64,000 nt of DNA from Membranipora membranacea (lineage: Eukaryota > Bryozoa > Gymnolaemata > Cheilostomatida > Membraniporidae): assembly GCA_914767715.1 (NCBI GenBank), contig OU612069.1:7748001-7812000 (forward strand). The letters are read 5' to 3'. Of this stretch, positions 1 through 15,000 are shown piece after piece; positions within the stretch are counted from its first letter, which is position 1, and every line of letters starts with the position of its first letter. Below the pieces are notes generated by a model, which had not been told where the DNA came from, made no database searches, and worked only from the letters and a program-made list of their open reading frames with translations. A program made the position numbers and the translations under genes.

Positions 1-92
1 CATGTCTGCCTGCCAGCCTAGTCAAGGACTGTGTGCTGTTGGGTGTTTTGACGATGCTGATTGCGTGAATTCGGATTACTACTGCTTCCAAG
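1..92 (+). CDS. Exon 1 of the giant gene (5' partial)
   Basis: Reads in frame from base 2 with five cysteines (GLCAVGCFDDADCV). It ends at a modest donor, CAAG/GTTGGA, and leaves one base, which fits exon 2. Its 5' boundary is outside or at the window edge. Confidence 0.6.
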
Positions 93-3000
93 GTTGGAAT
101 TTATGCCGCAATGTTACACACAGTGTTCTTAAGCAGCATTTCCTGCTACTTTGTTAATTTGCCAGTCACTGGAGTTTGCGTTGATTTTGTATCATCTAGC
201 ATTGGTTTTAAATAAAGGCCAAAGGCAGACCGCAGGAAGTATAAACATTATATAAAATAAATAATGTATATATATATATGATTTATATAATGTATATTGA
301 TATATACAAAACATATATGAACTTGTTTGTTTGCTGTATTTGGATACCAGGCATCTGCTTGCTGTACAATCCAGGAGAGCTCGCATGTACTGCGGATCGC
401 AACTGCCCATCCACAGTTTCCTGCGCGGAGGAGAGGGGGGTTTGTGTGTCACCCGCAGATACTAACACACACTGTCAGACTAAAGAAGATTGTGGAACTC
501 TAGCTATGTGTAGCTCGGAGGGATCATGTGAACAAACTGTAACAATAGTCAAACAGGAATCATGCACAGAAAGAAATGACTGTGGTGTGTTAAGTCAACA
601 TTACAACTTCTGCAGTGATCTTTACATCTTAACATAGAAGTCTGAAAAAATTTGATTGAACCGCTTAATTGTGGAAGAAAAAGCCCAATATATATCAGTG
701 GGAAGTTTGGACAGGAATTTATCCTATAGCTACTTGTTTTTGAATTTCACCTTTTTGAGGTTTAACATATGGTACTATCACACGCTTTACTCCAATGAAT
801 GAAGAGCACATCGAGGTTTGCCTGCTGTGGAAAGCAGAATTTAAAGAAGGCTGACAGGCGAACAGAATAAACTATCTGCTACATCTAATCCTTAGTGTAT
901 CTTGTTTGAGGAAACTTTTTTAATGATAGTATATATCTTAATAACGATTGTAGGGAAATATGGCGACTGTAGTGTTGGTGGTTACTGCATCCAGCTGCAA
1001 GATAACGGAGGGCATGTCATTACAGGAAATGAGGAGTCAGTCGTCAGCATTAACCAGAGTCAGGCAATACTCTTATTTTTAGGATTTTTTAAGTTTTAGT
1101 TTGATTTTTCAGTTCGATATTACCATGTGAAACTAAAAATGTACTCAAATGGTGTCTTCCTGTGTTACATTCGTTAACTGCTTTAGTTCAATGACTTATT
1201 CTAACTTTCAAATCTAACGTAGCATCCTCACTGCATTCAAGTATGTAACTCCTTTCAAAATTATAAGGCTGTTTATAAACGCTGTCACTTGATACAAACT
1301 AAATTCAGATGTGTCTTCTGGGAACTTTACTGCAAGTGTTATGCTCTATGTGCTACTACACCTTTGTTTGAGGGTATCAAAGAGTCTATTTTTTTGAATA
1401 TTATTGAGACATAGTGAAGGTGAAACTGACTTACTTTCTTTTTCACTTTTATCTCAAGAAAGAGCTTTCTGATCTTGCATGGACTCAAGCGGAACCAACA
1501 TATTGGTGAAGTAACCTCCGGCTCTGCAAGCAGACTGTAGTTCTAGGGGAGGCAGAGAGCCCTAAAACACTATAATTGAATATTCCACGTCAGAATCAGA
1601 TTACCATTTGCTTCTTTTGTGCTTTAATTCGCTTGTGGGGGAGCTTACAGGCCCTCTCCTGGTGATGCTCCGATCTCCCCTCAGACTATTGCCTTCCCTA
1701 CCATTTTTCTTAAACTCCAACCCTGGGCCAGGTAATAAGCTACTCCTGAGTTCACCAGGGAGCTTGAGATAGTAATTCTAATTATTTCAGATTGTGCTGA
1801 TGAGAATAACTGTCCAGGAACTACCTGTTTATCTGGTAAATGTTTTCGCCAGTGTACGGATGATAGCCAGTGTCCTTACAACAACTTCTGTGTCCATGGG
1901 CTTTGTGAGCAGACCTGCCTGGATATAGATATAGCAGGTGACATGATTCATACATTTACTTGTTGATTAACACAGGGCTGTAGAACCTGCTTTAGACTGT
2001 GTTATGATAAGAGGGGAAAAAATCAGATTGATATTTGTCAAATCAAATCAAATACCATTCTTAGTCAAAATATATTAAGCCTGAATAATAGTAGATTCTA
2101 CTGAATGGACCACGCTGATACATAGTCTTGTGGATTCAATAATATTTCGATTCAGATCTGCATTGGCTATGAGCTTTCTTCTTCTTTTTTCTCAGTGTTT
2201 ACCGTCTTGTAATCACAAGAAGAAAAAGGTTTTTTAAAAAACCACCCACCACCGTCCTTTGGGATTTTTTCTCTTCGTAAAAGTCCCTTATATATACACA
2301 TTATGTGACCCTAAGTCTACTCACATTTGTGTTTGGTAGAGTTTGCTTGTGCCCAGAACCTAACATGCCAGGACCATACATGTAGGATGAGTTGTGGGTC
2401 AGACTCGGAGTGCTTTAACCATCAAACTTGTGTGAGCAACATCTGCGCTGCCACATGCCTAACAGGTGAATATGAGTCACAAAGTCTATTAAACAATAAA
2501 CCCAAAGACCAAAGCATGTTATAGTCAGGCAGTTACTTTTGATAAAGTTGGGTCAGACTTGCATGGTGAAAAAATTCAATGCTCTACTTGACACGAATTA
2601 TTGATGGTGGAAAAGTGCCTTCCATAAGGGAAGGTAACTCCCATTCTCCGCATTATGATGTCACAGTCTCTTGGAAGTGCTTGTTTCTTGTATTGCACAT
2701 CTTGGAGACTGTGACATTACTATGCAGAGATTGGAAGCTACCTGTGGTCGTTCCATAGCCTTTAAATAGTGCTAGGTGGTCTGTAAGTTGAGAGACAGTG
2801 CGCTTTGAATCTAAATTATTATATTATTTGTGCTAAACTAATATTTTGCAAGACAAGGACCACTATTTGCTTGGTGCTTTGGAAAATCTCGAGGAAACAA
2901 CTTAACATTACATAAATTTAAAAGTATGAATATTTTAAAAATGAAATCATTGAGAAAGTTTTTTGTTAGCATTTGATGCCCGATACATAACTAAGTAATA

Positions 3001-6000
3001 TACACCTACAAATAGTTGATGTTATCAGCATCACATAAAAGTTTCAAATGACTTTTGAACATTTTTCACTGCTTTCTTGTTTTCGATGTCAAATTGGTAT
3101 TTGTGATGAATTACTCAATCCACTGACTGCTGTGTGTCTCCCCTTTCTATACTGATTAGCAGTTTTGATGGGGTTGTCACAACTCTTGTTTCGAACTATC
3201 TGACTAGCCCCTTGTTGTGTTTTTAGCAAACAATTTTTATATATGCATTCATAGATTATGATGCCATTATGAAATATGTGATTATGAATCATGACATATT
3301 TCATAATTATGATGAAATATTATGCCACAGATCGTGAATGTAATGCTGATAATGTGTGCTCTGGTGGTGTGTGCCGCAGACTTTGCACTGACACTGAGGA
3401 CTGCTCAGCTGAAGACTTGGTATGCTTTGGTGGTGTCTGTGCTCTGACCTGTACCACAGGCAACCAATACACTAAATGTGGAGATAGATCCAAATGTGTG
3501 CTTGGTGTATGTAGCCAGCTATGTGCGGTAAGAACGACACATATGACGCAAACGATTGACATGACAGATGTTAAAGCTATAGTAGCGCCTCCCCATTTAT
3601 TTGGTATCTTTATATTGATTGATAACAACAGGACAAACTTAGTGGTTGAGAAATCTTCCATTTTGGTAAAACTAATGGTTTCAACTGTGTCCCTTAGGTT
3701 GCCATTGTGCTCTTAATTAGACTGAGATATTCACAATGATACCAAATATGGGGAGGCACTGCTATAACTTTGAAGAGGCCAACCTCCGGTAGTTGCAATC
3801 CATTATCAACCACCTGGTTGGAAGCAGGCTGAATGGAGTAATGCACCTACCAGCAGCCCAGTAAGGTTTGAGCTATAAAAAGCATCGAATAAGGTTCACT
3901 TTTATAAGCGGATAGACCTTAAAATGATGCTGTGATGGTAGTTTTACCATTTTCTACATTGATAAAATATTTAAATATTTAAAAGTTTTCCCAATTAAGT
4001 AGAGTCTGAATTATGTGACATTAGAATGGATTGAGGTCTGGCTGAAGGGACCAGCTTTCCTTGCCTGAATTGCCAGGAGTTCTGAGTTATAAAGTCTGAA
4101 TCTGATTAAACAAAATTTTGAATATAATAGATATTATTATAATATATTGCTTTCCACCGATATTATCAAAGATTCTTCTTTATGGTTATTTCTGATTTAA
4201 GTCAGATAAAGGTTGTTTGAAAGGCCAGGTCTGCTATGGATATGTCTGCACACCTCGCTGCCAGTCTGATTCAGATTGTAATATGCCTGGAGGAGAATGT
4301 GATCCATACGGAATATGCACTGTTCCATGTGAAGGATCCAGTACTGAAACTTGCGGGGATAACGCATGGATTTGTGTATCTGATATGTGTGTGAAGAAAT
4401 GCTTCACCGGGGCCAACGACTGTCATGTATCTCAGGTATTTATACTATACTATTGTTTATTTATTTAAAGAGGTTTCCTGGAAAGTTTACAGATAACGGA
4501 GTAGTTAAAATTTTTCTTGTTAACCTTTAACACGCAACTACAACTAAATGCCAAAAAAGAAGTTATACATTATTGTGTTGTTTCAAATGACTCCAAATTA
4601 TCCTGATCAACAAATATACAAATAACTGACATTTTTAACTCTGTTGCAACTCGTGGTAGGTAGATACGATAACAGTCAGAGTTTTCTTGTAACTCTGTGT
4701 TCCTTCCTTAAGCCTTGTACCCACCAATGTGCTTTTTTAATCTCAGGAATTTCTAAGATTTTGCACTGGCAATCATTAAAGAATTTGTGGGTACCACAAA
4801 ATGCAGCACAACATATCGCACAACATATCGCACGAAAGTAGAATCAATTCTACTATCGTGGGAAGGTATTTGTAAACCCACGATCTCAGTGTATTTTGTA
4901 CCCATCAATCACAGCAATGCACAAGTGGTCGTGCTTGATCGCAGATGAGTTCCTGGGACAGTTATGCAGTTGATGGGTACCAGGCTTTAGTAACTGCCCT
5001 TCAAATACAATTTGTTTTATTCGAACATGCTCACTCTAAAGCCTTGTACCCACCAATGTGCTTTTTTAATCTCATGAATTTCTAAGATTTTGCACTGGCA
5101 ATCATTAAAGAATTTGTGGGTACCACAAAATGCAGCACAACATATCGCACAACATATTGCACGAAAGAAGAATCAATTCTATTTGTAAACGCACGATCTC
5201 TGTGTATTTTGTACCCACCAATCACAGCAATGCACAAGTGGTCGTGCATGATCGCAGATGAGTTCCTGGGATAGTTATGCAATTGATGGGTACAGGGCTT
5301 AAAGGTACCTGTATATCGTAGTACATCACTGCATGTTATAGTCAGGCAGTTACTCATGATGAAGTTATGTGAGATTTTCATAGTAGAAAAGTTGAACTGC
5401 CTGATTGCAACATGAATTGGTCTTTGTGTAGTCTTTGATCATTGCAAATCAACTTTTATTAAAGTATTTTGGAAATTTGTTTAGTATCTGAATCTGAATG
5501 ATAATACTGGTTGGATTTTTTGATAGAATTGCACCGGTTCAGATGAAAGAAACATGACATGTTCTTCTGTTGTTGGAGACGAGTGTGATTTGGATGTGGA
5601 CTGTAACTCACATCACCTATACACCTATAAAAGATGTCTCAGTGGAACTTGTGAGAAGATATTCAATGATCAGCAGAGTTGTAACAGCTCTGATACTTGT
5701 GGTATGTAGTAGAGTATTTATTCATTTATTTGTTTAAATATGTGTCCTGGAAAGTTAACAGATATTGGGGTAGTTAAAAGTAACTTGTTGACCTTTAACT
5801 CAAATTTACAACTAAATATAAAAAGGTATACATAGATAAATGATGAAGTTTTATAAAAAGAAGAAAAAAATTATATTAGTAACATTGCGTAATACATGTT
5901 CCGGATTTAGATGAGATGAATTTCAGCCGTCCGAAATATTATATTATTTGATTAGCATTCAGGTGTAAGGCAGGCACATATATAGTTATACATAAAAAAT

Positions 6001-9000
6001 GCCGGCAAAATTGAGTGCATAAACACATCAACACACCTTAGAGTCCTAGTAGTAAAAGAGCTCATAAAATTATTAAGTTTCCTTTCGTATGATGTCACAG
6101 CCTCAGTTCAATGCTATCATCCAAGACCCATAAGCTATTCCAAACGATGAATATATTGTTAGGCGATGTCAAAACAGTGCAAACATAAGTAGTGCATTAA
6201 ATACTAGAAAACATTGATTTGTAATGTAGGCTTGGTCGACTTTCTTAAATGTTTCTTTAGGTGTTTGCTAGTCAGATAAATGAATTCACTTCCATCATCT
6301 TGACAGAGGACTCTTGACTATTTATTACAGGATCTTTTGCCGTGTGTATCACTGGAGTGTGTGAATGGCCTCCGGCGTTAACACAAACAAGCTGCCGTGA
6401 GGGTCAGTGTATCTTCAACAGTGATAAGCGGAATAATCCACCAAGATCTTCATCACCTCGAGTAATGAGGTGCCAAATTGATTTAGAAGACGTTAATATC
6501 ACATGTAAGTAACACATTACTCTCCATATAAGTAATTTTAGCCCTATTTCGCTAAAACCCGCACAATTACCAGCTGAATTACCAGTGTAAGTTCTCATAA
6601 ACCAACACTGTACGTGTACGTGTCATCAGTATCAGTGTACGTCTCCTCAGGTCTTGCTTAACAATAAAAATAGAACTGAGCTCAATGCAGACAGCTCAGG
6701 CGGGTATTTGTCTGGTGTGCATGTTAGTTGAATTTACATATACTGTAATCAACATCTCCGGGTATGCATATCTACAAAGTCCGCGAGGCTTTAACCCAAA
6801 ATATAAATTCAAATGTGGATACTATTCACCTGAAGTCATCAATTTGGTAATCGTGAAATTGATATAAAACATGCGATTATATTCTTTATTAAAGGTGAAC
6901 TGTGAGGTGCAGGGTCACCATAAACATTTTAAAGACTTCAAAAAGTTGTACAAGCACGTAGGTTCCCACGAGGCCAGCGAATCTTCTGGAGTTTTGAGAA
7001 TTTTTTTGAAATTTGGTCTTTTTTGGGCCATGTTTTTTTTATTTGGAGTTGCCCTTCCATCATAGGCTCCAAGGTAGCAGTGGACACAGTGAGCTTAGAC
7101 ATTATACCCAATCTCTCAGGTGATCTTGTTTCATAAGGCATGTATGGCAGATTGCTCATTTCTTTTGTTGCTCATGCCCCATGCTGATTATTTCCGCAAT
7201 TGATGACCACAGATCAAAACAATAATATTTCAACTTGGTATAAAGCGAGATGAATATATGCTGTCCCTACTCCCTAATCCCTATTGATAGCAAGCTACAA
7301 TTATGTTAAAATAGCATCCATGATTGACATCTTCAAAACCAATATTTACATTACTCAATAGTGTGTGAAATTTTTACGGCTAAAACTTCATAAATAGAAG
7401 TTGACGGCAAGACCATCACATACTTTCAAGGGATAACACATGTCATTACTATGCCGAGAAAAAAAACAGCGTCTAATTTGCCAAGGGATGAAATTTTTGT
7501 ATCCTTTTCCAAAGGAGACGAGGTTTAAAATTTGATGGACACAGTATGTGGAATCTTATTTCCAACATGTGAAAATCTGTAAAACATCTAGGCTGTGCTA
7601 TCTACATTTCAAACAGAAGTATTTTATTTTCTGTGACCAACAGTCATTGTAAGCTGAGCAAAGAAAGGTGTCAGACATATGAAATTTGTAATTCGCAAGC
7701 TGAAAACTAAATAGAAACATCTCAAAAACAGCCTTCTCCCCCCCCCCCCTCCCGACAAAATCTTCTTGTGAACCAACTAGAGTTTCCATGAAAAAATAGC
7801 ATTATTACCAATCAAGATATTTACTTGGAACTATGCTCCTATGTAAGAAGTAAAGGTGGTTATAGAGACAGTCCATTAAGTGTCTAGTTCTTCATAGCGA
7901 CATTTGGACATGTCTCATCTGTACAGATGATATGCGAAAGTTACACCACCAACTGCATGAATGATGGGGCATTTATTTTAGGTTGAGCTTAGCTTTATAA
8001 CATGAAAACTCAGGTCCATACCCTTCCCTCTAGTACTACATCAGTAAACCTCCACCCATGATATATAATCCATAACCTAAGCTAACACATAGCTAACCTT
8101 CCAGCCGGCAACACATGCTAAGTCACTGACAAAACAAAGTCGTAAGAACACAACAGTTGCATTCACATCACCTTCCCTTGATGATCAGATTATCATTTCA
8201 CATGTTCTCCCCTCAAACGCTATGATAAGGAAGAGAACGGTTTATCTGAATAAGTCTTGGGTGTCAAAACATCAGAAAGTTTTCAAAAATTGCTGCAGAA
8301 AAAATCCCTGGTTAGTAATCATCACATGATTTTGATTTTTACATCATTCTAAAGCCCGAAATGTATAAATCTAAAGTATTTTCATTTGAAACCGCTGTGA
8401 AATTTTGAAATACATAATTTTCTTGAAAAACAAACAGCCTAACTGTTTAAATTTTGTATTTCCTATTATAATTCCATTGCAAGCCACTTATCATAAAGCA
8501 TAACACTTGTTTTCAAGCGGCCGCTTGCCTATTCAGCTGAAGACCGGAGTTCGATGCTTTTGGTTGCAACATAAACCTAACCCCATCACTTTGTAGTTTA
8601 TTTCCATTCCAATACACACCATTGTTTACATAGCGGATTATGTATTATACCTCTAAACTAAATTTATTATGAGCTCATAGATTGCTCATCTATTGTGTTT
8701 ATGATTTGTGGTTACGTAAACCAAAACAAATATTCTGAATGAAAATCAATCAGCATACTGAATACAGGGAGGAATATTATGTGTAGGGTCTAGAAGGGGT
8801 CTTTTAAAGGTTTGTCTGCTCTCCTTCTGCTGCTTTCTGAAGGGGAGATAAACCCTGGAAAGACCCCATCAGGACACCACAAATTTTTGAAGTTGAGCAC
8901 TTAATTCATTTATGGCATGTCTGGTGCACACTAGGTCCCTATATTGCTACTCACAGTATCATGAGCTTTTCAATGATATAAAAAAAAGTATATCTCGCAG

Positions 9001-12000
9001 TTCACCTTTAAGTTTGTAACATTTGGTGAGGTCAACAAACTAGTTTTAGTTAACTTTAATTGGCACCATAGTTCAAAATGAATGATTGGAGGCACAACTC
9101 CTTGAGGGTACAAAGTAACACCAGTTGGGGTGCTGCAAACTCCAAGCTTGCAAGCTCCAAGCCTGACAAGCTTGACAAAGCTTGTCACGACAGGCTAGGC
9201 TTTTATGTACAGAAATAGCAAATGGAGATGATTCTTTCATAGATTACTCAATTATACTGTTTTTAGGTCGCTTCATTTTAGCATTCTATGAGAGGTGATG
9301 CCTCCCTGGCTCCCCTAACTGCAGGCCTGTATTAGATCAAGGAGTTGTAGTTGTAGAGTTGTAGTTGTAGAGTCTACAACTCCTTGATTAGATAACCCCA
9401 ATCAGGACCGTAGTCATACATGACAAGTTGGTAGACCCAGAAATCAGGAGGTCTCCGCCGACGAACTCCCGACCCGGAGTACCACTCAGCGCGTCTCACA
9501 GTGAAGGTGTAATTTGGCCCTTGTTGTCATTTATTTTAAGCCAAAAGTAGAGCTTTCATATTATGAAATGCGTAATTTTACCTGATTTTACAAATAATAT
9601 TGTTGCACTTTACCCTAACGAGGAGAGATAGTATGTTAATAGGCAGTTATTTCTAGGTATATGTACTGTGGGGGTAGGAAAACATAGTTTTTCTTGCAAC
9701 GAGAAGCTTAAAAAGTCATCTGGGTGAAGGAGGCTGAAAAAAGGGAGGAAAAGGGGAGATAGGGAGGAGGTGGAAATTACCCCTAAAAACTGGGAGGCTC
9801 CCTACCAAAAAGGGAGACTTGTCAGGTATGACCGTAGTTTAAGGGGAGGCAGGGATATTCTGCCTTACCTAGAATGCACATTAGAGTGGCCTAAAAATAG
9901 TTGAATATTCCATGTCAGAACCAGCTTCTTTTGGATTTCCTTTTCCTATTTAAGTCGCAGCACCCTTCCTTTTGATGTTATGAACCTGCCTCAGATTTTC
10001 GCCTCCCCTACCATTCTTTTCTAAACTATGGCCCTGGCAATTGGTTGATGAATTATATTAAACAGTTCTTGTTTCCCACAGGTGGTAGAGAGATTGTATC
10101 AGGGGTTTGTGTTGATGATCCCATCACTGGGGAGGAAGTATGTGGATGTGACTTCGGATATCAGAGACTGTATGATATATGTGTACCAGTCATTCATAGT
10201 AAGGTTACAACCATATTTTCAAAAAGATAATAAAGCTAGATCTTGACACTGTCCTGAATTATTGTGATTATGTAGATCAATAGGATGATTGGCCACATGA
10301 CACAAAATTATCACTTACAAAACGACAAAGAGTCAATGAATATTTAAGTAAAAGCTCTTGTATTTAGTGGTGTTACATATTTACCCCATTGACTAACTGC
10401 AAGCATTCTACATCACAATGCAGTCTAGAATCTTGTTTTCATAATTATCTGATATCAACATAGAATTATCTTGTCTGGTGCAATATTAAAAAGCGCTAAA
10501 TTACATTGCAATCACCTACAAATTTACTGCATTGGCAAACTACTTTGCTTTCTTGTTGTCTTACGTATTTCCACTGATTATGGCAGCCTACGTTTTATTA
10601 TAGCCTGTCATCCCCTGCTCCACTGCCCTGATACTGAGCTATGCATGGCTGGGGTATGTCAGGTACCATGTTCAGGAGATGATGACTGTAGCGCAGGGAT
10701 GTTGTGTACTGTCAGTGGTGTGTGCGGATTCCCCTGCAGAGGGGTGGATAAGTTGTGCCCCCATGGAACTGTGTGTCATAGAGGGCGCTGTGAGCAAGCG
10801 GTGAGTGTTTACTTTTAGCTGTCACCTATGATATTCCTTTGGAAGTAAGAATCTTTTGATAATCAATTTTTGAAGCGTATTACAGTACAGTTTACCTAGT
10901 TCAAACTCTGGAGACCATAAAAGTTTGTCGTAATTAAGCAGAGTCTGAATTAAGCGACATTAGAATGCATTGGGATCTGGCTAATGGGACCAATTTCTCT
11001 CGTTTGAATAAACAAGAATTTTGAATTATAGAGTTTGAATTAACCAGGTTACACTATAATTGTTTTGTCCGAACGAAGACAGCCTACGCAGAAATTAATT
11101 TACATGTAACTTGTGATAGCGTTGGTTCTTCTTCTGGTGAATGTTTGAATGGCTGTAGTTCTGGAACAGCCTTCTTTGGGTCATTTAAGATTTGGCTCAC
11201 AATCTAGATGCAGCATCTTTGGTCTTGTCCTTTAGTTACCTCTTATGTCGCATCACTTAGTTATGATTTTTGACGCACCATTTTGCTACGTCTTTACCTT
11301 CATCGTTTTGGATCATATTTTGTCTCACTATGTTGTTTATTTCTCGATCTGTTTCTTGTTACAGTGTGACCCTATAGCTGAATCAAGGTATAGGTCATGT
11401 GATAGAATCACTCAGACATGCTTCGATGGTATCTGTAGGCGTTCTGAAGTAACTGGTACTCCGTGTCCTAGTGGGACCTTCCTTAGAAAATCGGTCTGTG
11501 TGTCTCGTTGTAACTCAGGCAAGTTAACATGATATAATCAAAGATTGTTGTATACTTTATGTGGTCAATATGATTGGTTGTTGGAAAGAGACCCAGGTCA
11601 CAGAGTTTTAATGAAAGTGAAACTAAATGTGCAAATAGTTTTCTCACTCACTGTATATCAATAGGTTTTTGCTGAAAAGAACCATCTGACCTGGCGTTTG
11701 TTTTCATCCCACCCACCAACCAATCAGAACCAAAAAATCTGGCTGGTAAGAGGGCAACCTTGGTTTCAGACAATTTTTGGTTGATCATTTTATGCAGATT
11801 ACATGGTGAAAGATTAGATCATGAACAGGCAGTGACATAGTTCCGAATCAAAAAGTACCAATCGACAGCTAAAAGTTTCTACACTTAGCTGGAAATAAAG
11901 ACACACAGAGCAGTTTCCTGTATATTAGCCCATGTATCCTCCCAACATTACTGTTTTGAGCCTTCCATAAATTAAAGTATAACTGAATGTGATAGTCAGC

Positions 12001-15000
12001 CGCTCGTTTGATTTTTGAAAGTTAGATTCAACAGCTTAGTCTATTATTTACAATCCATTAATGCGTTGCAATAAAACCTGGTTCCCCTTCCTTTTATAGT
12101 CCGGGCTGCAGACCAAACATTAGGGGCTTTGTTAGTACAGTCTGCCAGTATCTGAACATTTCACTGTGATGTCGGTGGTACTACTTGTTTGTGGTGTAAT
12201 CTACTTATGTACTCTAAGTATGGAAGTGTACTGCTACGTTTTACATGACCACAGTGTTTTTGTTTCTGTTCTGGCTATGTCATTGGCTGTAGTTCCGAAT
12301 TTGATTGGCTGCCAGGTTGCTGACATGAATAGACAACTCAACACAACAACAAACCAAATCTCATCAGCCAATAAAAAAAAGCCACAGCACAAGCACATTG
12401 GTCCATTCAGAATTGCAAAATATTGGTACATGAGTAGATAACACCACAGAGTTAATAAACAGATTACGGACAGGGCCCCATTTTTGGCTTAAATCCCAGG
12501 CTACTTCAATTTGCATTTCAACAACCATCCTTGTGAGAAACATGCTGGGGTGTTTGTGGTGGAACCTGTAAGCTGAACTAGTACACATATCATTATACAA
12601 ACTGATAGATCATAGCTCATTTTACTCAAGAGAAAGCATGCATTGAACATTCAATTGCTTTTAGACAGTGAATGCCCAGATATCTGTGCACTAGGAGGAT
12701 GCTCCTTTCGCTGTAGCCATGTTAGGCCCTGCCCTGAAGGTTACGTTTGTATGGGTGGTCGCTGCTATGTAACCTGCTCAACTGAGTCCGGTGAGTCAAA
12801 TATGCAGATGTAAAACAAAATTACTCCTAAACAAGATTGTAGCATGAATCATTTTGACTTTATTGTCTTGTAAAAAAAACACAAGAATCGGCTGGCCCTT
12901 AAGATGGTCTCAAGATGCCCTAAATCCTCATACTAAGAATGTGATGCATCCTAAATACTAGATTCATCCTAGAACTGAGGCCCCTGAACTGTGGGTGCAG
13001 TAAGCTGCCCACACTTAAACTATCATTATTCAGTCATCGGCAGTGACACCTTGATCTTAGCCAAAAGGCTGAGAAGCTGTTAAGCTGTTAATGAAGAAGC
13101 AGGTTTGCAATTTGGAGCTGTGACAAAAGTTTTCCCATCAGCTGGACCTGGCACAATTTAAATAGTCAAGAAAAGATCAATTAATTTTCATGGTATTGTC
13201 ACTTTCGCATATAACATTATTTTGAAACTTACTACCACAATAATTTCCGTTCCTGTATTGGTCCTCATGTTAAATAACTGTTCCTGTTTCAAAACTTCCG
13301 GCTCAGCAGATGATGATGAGTGCCGGGTTCAGGGAGACAACTTCCATTGCATGATTGGCTTGAATGGGGAGAGAGGAGGAATTGGTATCTGTACCTATGT
13401 GATAGATAAAAATGAGACATCACCAAAGGTAGGGTGAACAACTTTCTTCCTGCCAAAATTTTACCTCACAATGTTATGAATAATTATGGCTATTGTCATC
13501 TATCAACTGTGGCTGCCGATTGCTTGTGTGTGTGGTTCAGAATGGACTCTCTCTCAGGATGGCAGGGTGGTGTAGTGACTAGGATTTGAGCTTCTCAATC
13601 TAAGAGTTGTAAATTTGAATCCCTATCACTACCATTGCTGCTCATGGATGTGGGCTCTTCACACCTAACCCTAGCTTGCCCACCCTTACCTTGTACAAGG
13701 ATTTAAAATAAATGAGTGGTAGGTACCATGCATCATAGATCTTAATTCAAGCAAATCCTCATTGGCCCCAAAGGGCACTGAATAGCAAATAAAGTGTATA
13801 TTATTATATTAAAAGGATATCTCAGATACAAGAGGATTGTTTGGAGCTGATTTTCACTCAGGAGTGGATCTCAGTGGTACAACAGTTATATCAGAAACGG
13901 GCTCAGGAGGCCCACACAGAGGGGGAGGATCTAGTTTCTTAGCCGGCAAAACTTTGGTCTTCTCCTGCACCTCTCAGTCAGACTGTGGTATGCTGATTCT
14001 TTCTCAGTCAGAGGGTCTTTCAATTTGAAACAGCCAAAATCGCAATCTGATCGCTCATTCACTGAATGTGCGATACCTGCTAGGGGTCTCGCTTTCACAT
14101 CGCTCAGTCACTTGATGGAACTATATACATTCTGAGTGAGCGATTCGGAAGTGATTTTGTCTGATTGAAAGACCAAGTGAGTGACAATTTTGAGCGATGT
14201 GATAGTGATAACTTGCTTTAGTAAAGCATCGCTCTTTCCAATTGAAAGACCCCCCTGGCACACTTCATTCATAGAGTAACACAATGCTAGCATAGGTTGA
14301 CCATTAGGGTGTTATATATTTACACACACAGTCTTGCTGCAAAAGGCACTGATTGGTGGATACAAAACAATATATTTATTTGGTTTAACAAAAATAGACT
14401 ATGATTGAGGAGTCGGTCTAAGTCTGAATCTATATATTCAATTTCACTTTTTAATGTTGATTTACAAAATGAAATGTGATGATGCCATGCAAAATATGTA
14501 ATATGCAAGGCCACTGACCCTAACACATACACGGTGGTATGGTCTGAGCTGGGCGGAAGTGGGTGCAAGACTCCTCGTAGTGAATTGTGGGCTTGCTAAT
14601 GTCGCCATCGGTCCATTTGTTTTGGACAAAGTGAGATTGCACAATTGGTTACTGTGCTTGCTATTCACTACCAGGTTATTGGTGCCTTATGAGTCGTGGG
14701 TTTGAGTCCTACACGAAGAGCTCATATGATGGAATGTTCCCGCTCGCTTGATCTGTTGTTCCAGCCTCCAGCCTCATCAAGTGTATCTAAATCCTCATGC
14801 TGATATACAAACTAATTTCTAGGTCCGGGATCTTCTCTGATATGCAATGGAGGTTTTTGTACGACAGGCTGTTCCAAGGAAGAAGGGAAAGAATGTGATA
14901 ATCCTATGACTGCTTGTGTAGCAGATCCTGGCAAACACACCACATGCCTTATCAGGTGATATAATGCAACAAATTGTCAGTATCAGATGTGCTTACTTTG

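Noticed and set aside
587-594. Donor GTTAAG at 589 for exon 2
   Set aside because: It would carry two bases and break the frame into exon 3; GTGTGT at 585 fits.
7738-7751. Poly-C tracts here and at 16139, 27863 and poly-G at 40986
   Set aside because: Homopolymers of this length are common in such introns and prone to sequencing error; no further structure.
9344-9396. Hairpin ATCAAGGAGTTGTAG with inner TTGTAGAG repeats
   Set aside because: A 15-bp stem over a short simple repeat with no flanking duplication; probably local slippage and inversion.
12166-12600. Open stretches in intron 12, including a hydrophobic one
   Set aside because: They carry no cysteine pattern and do not fit the phase between exons 12 and 13.
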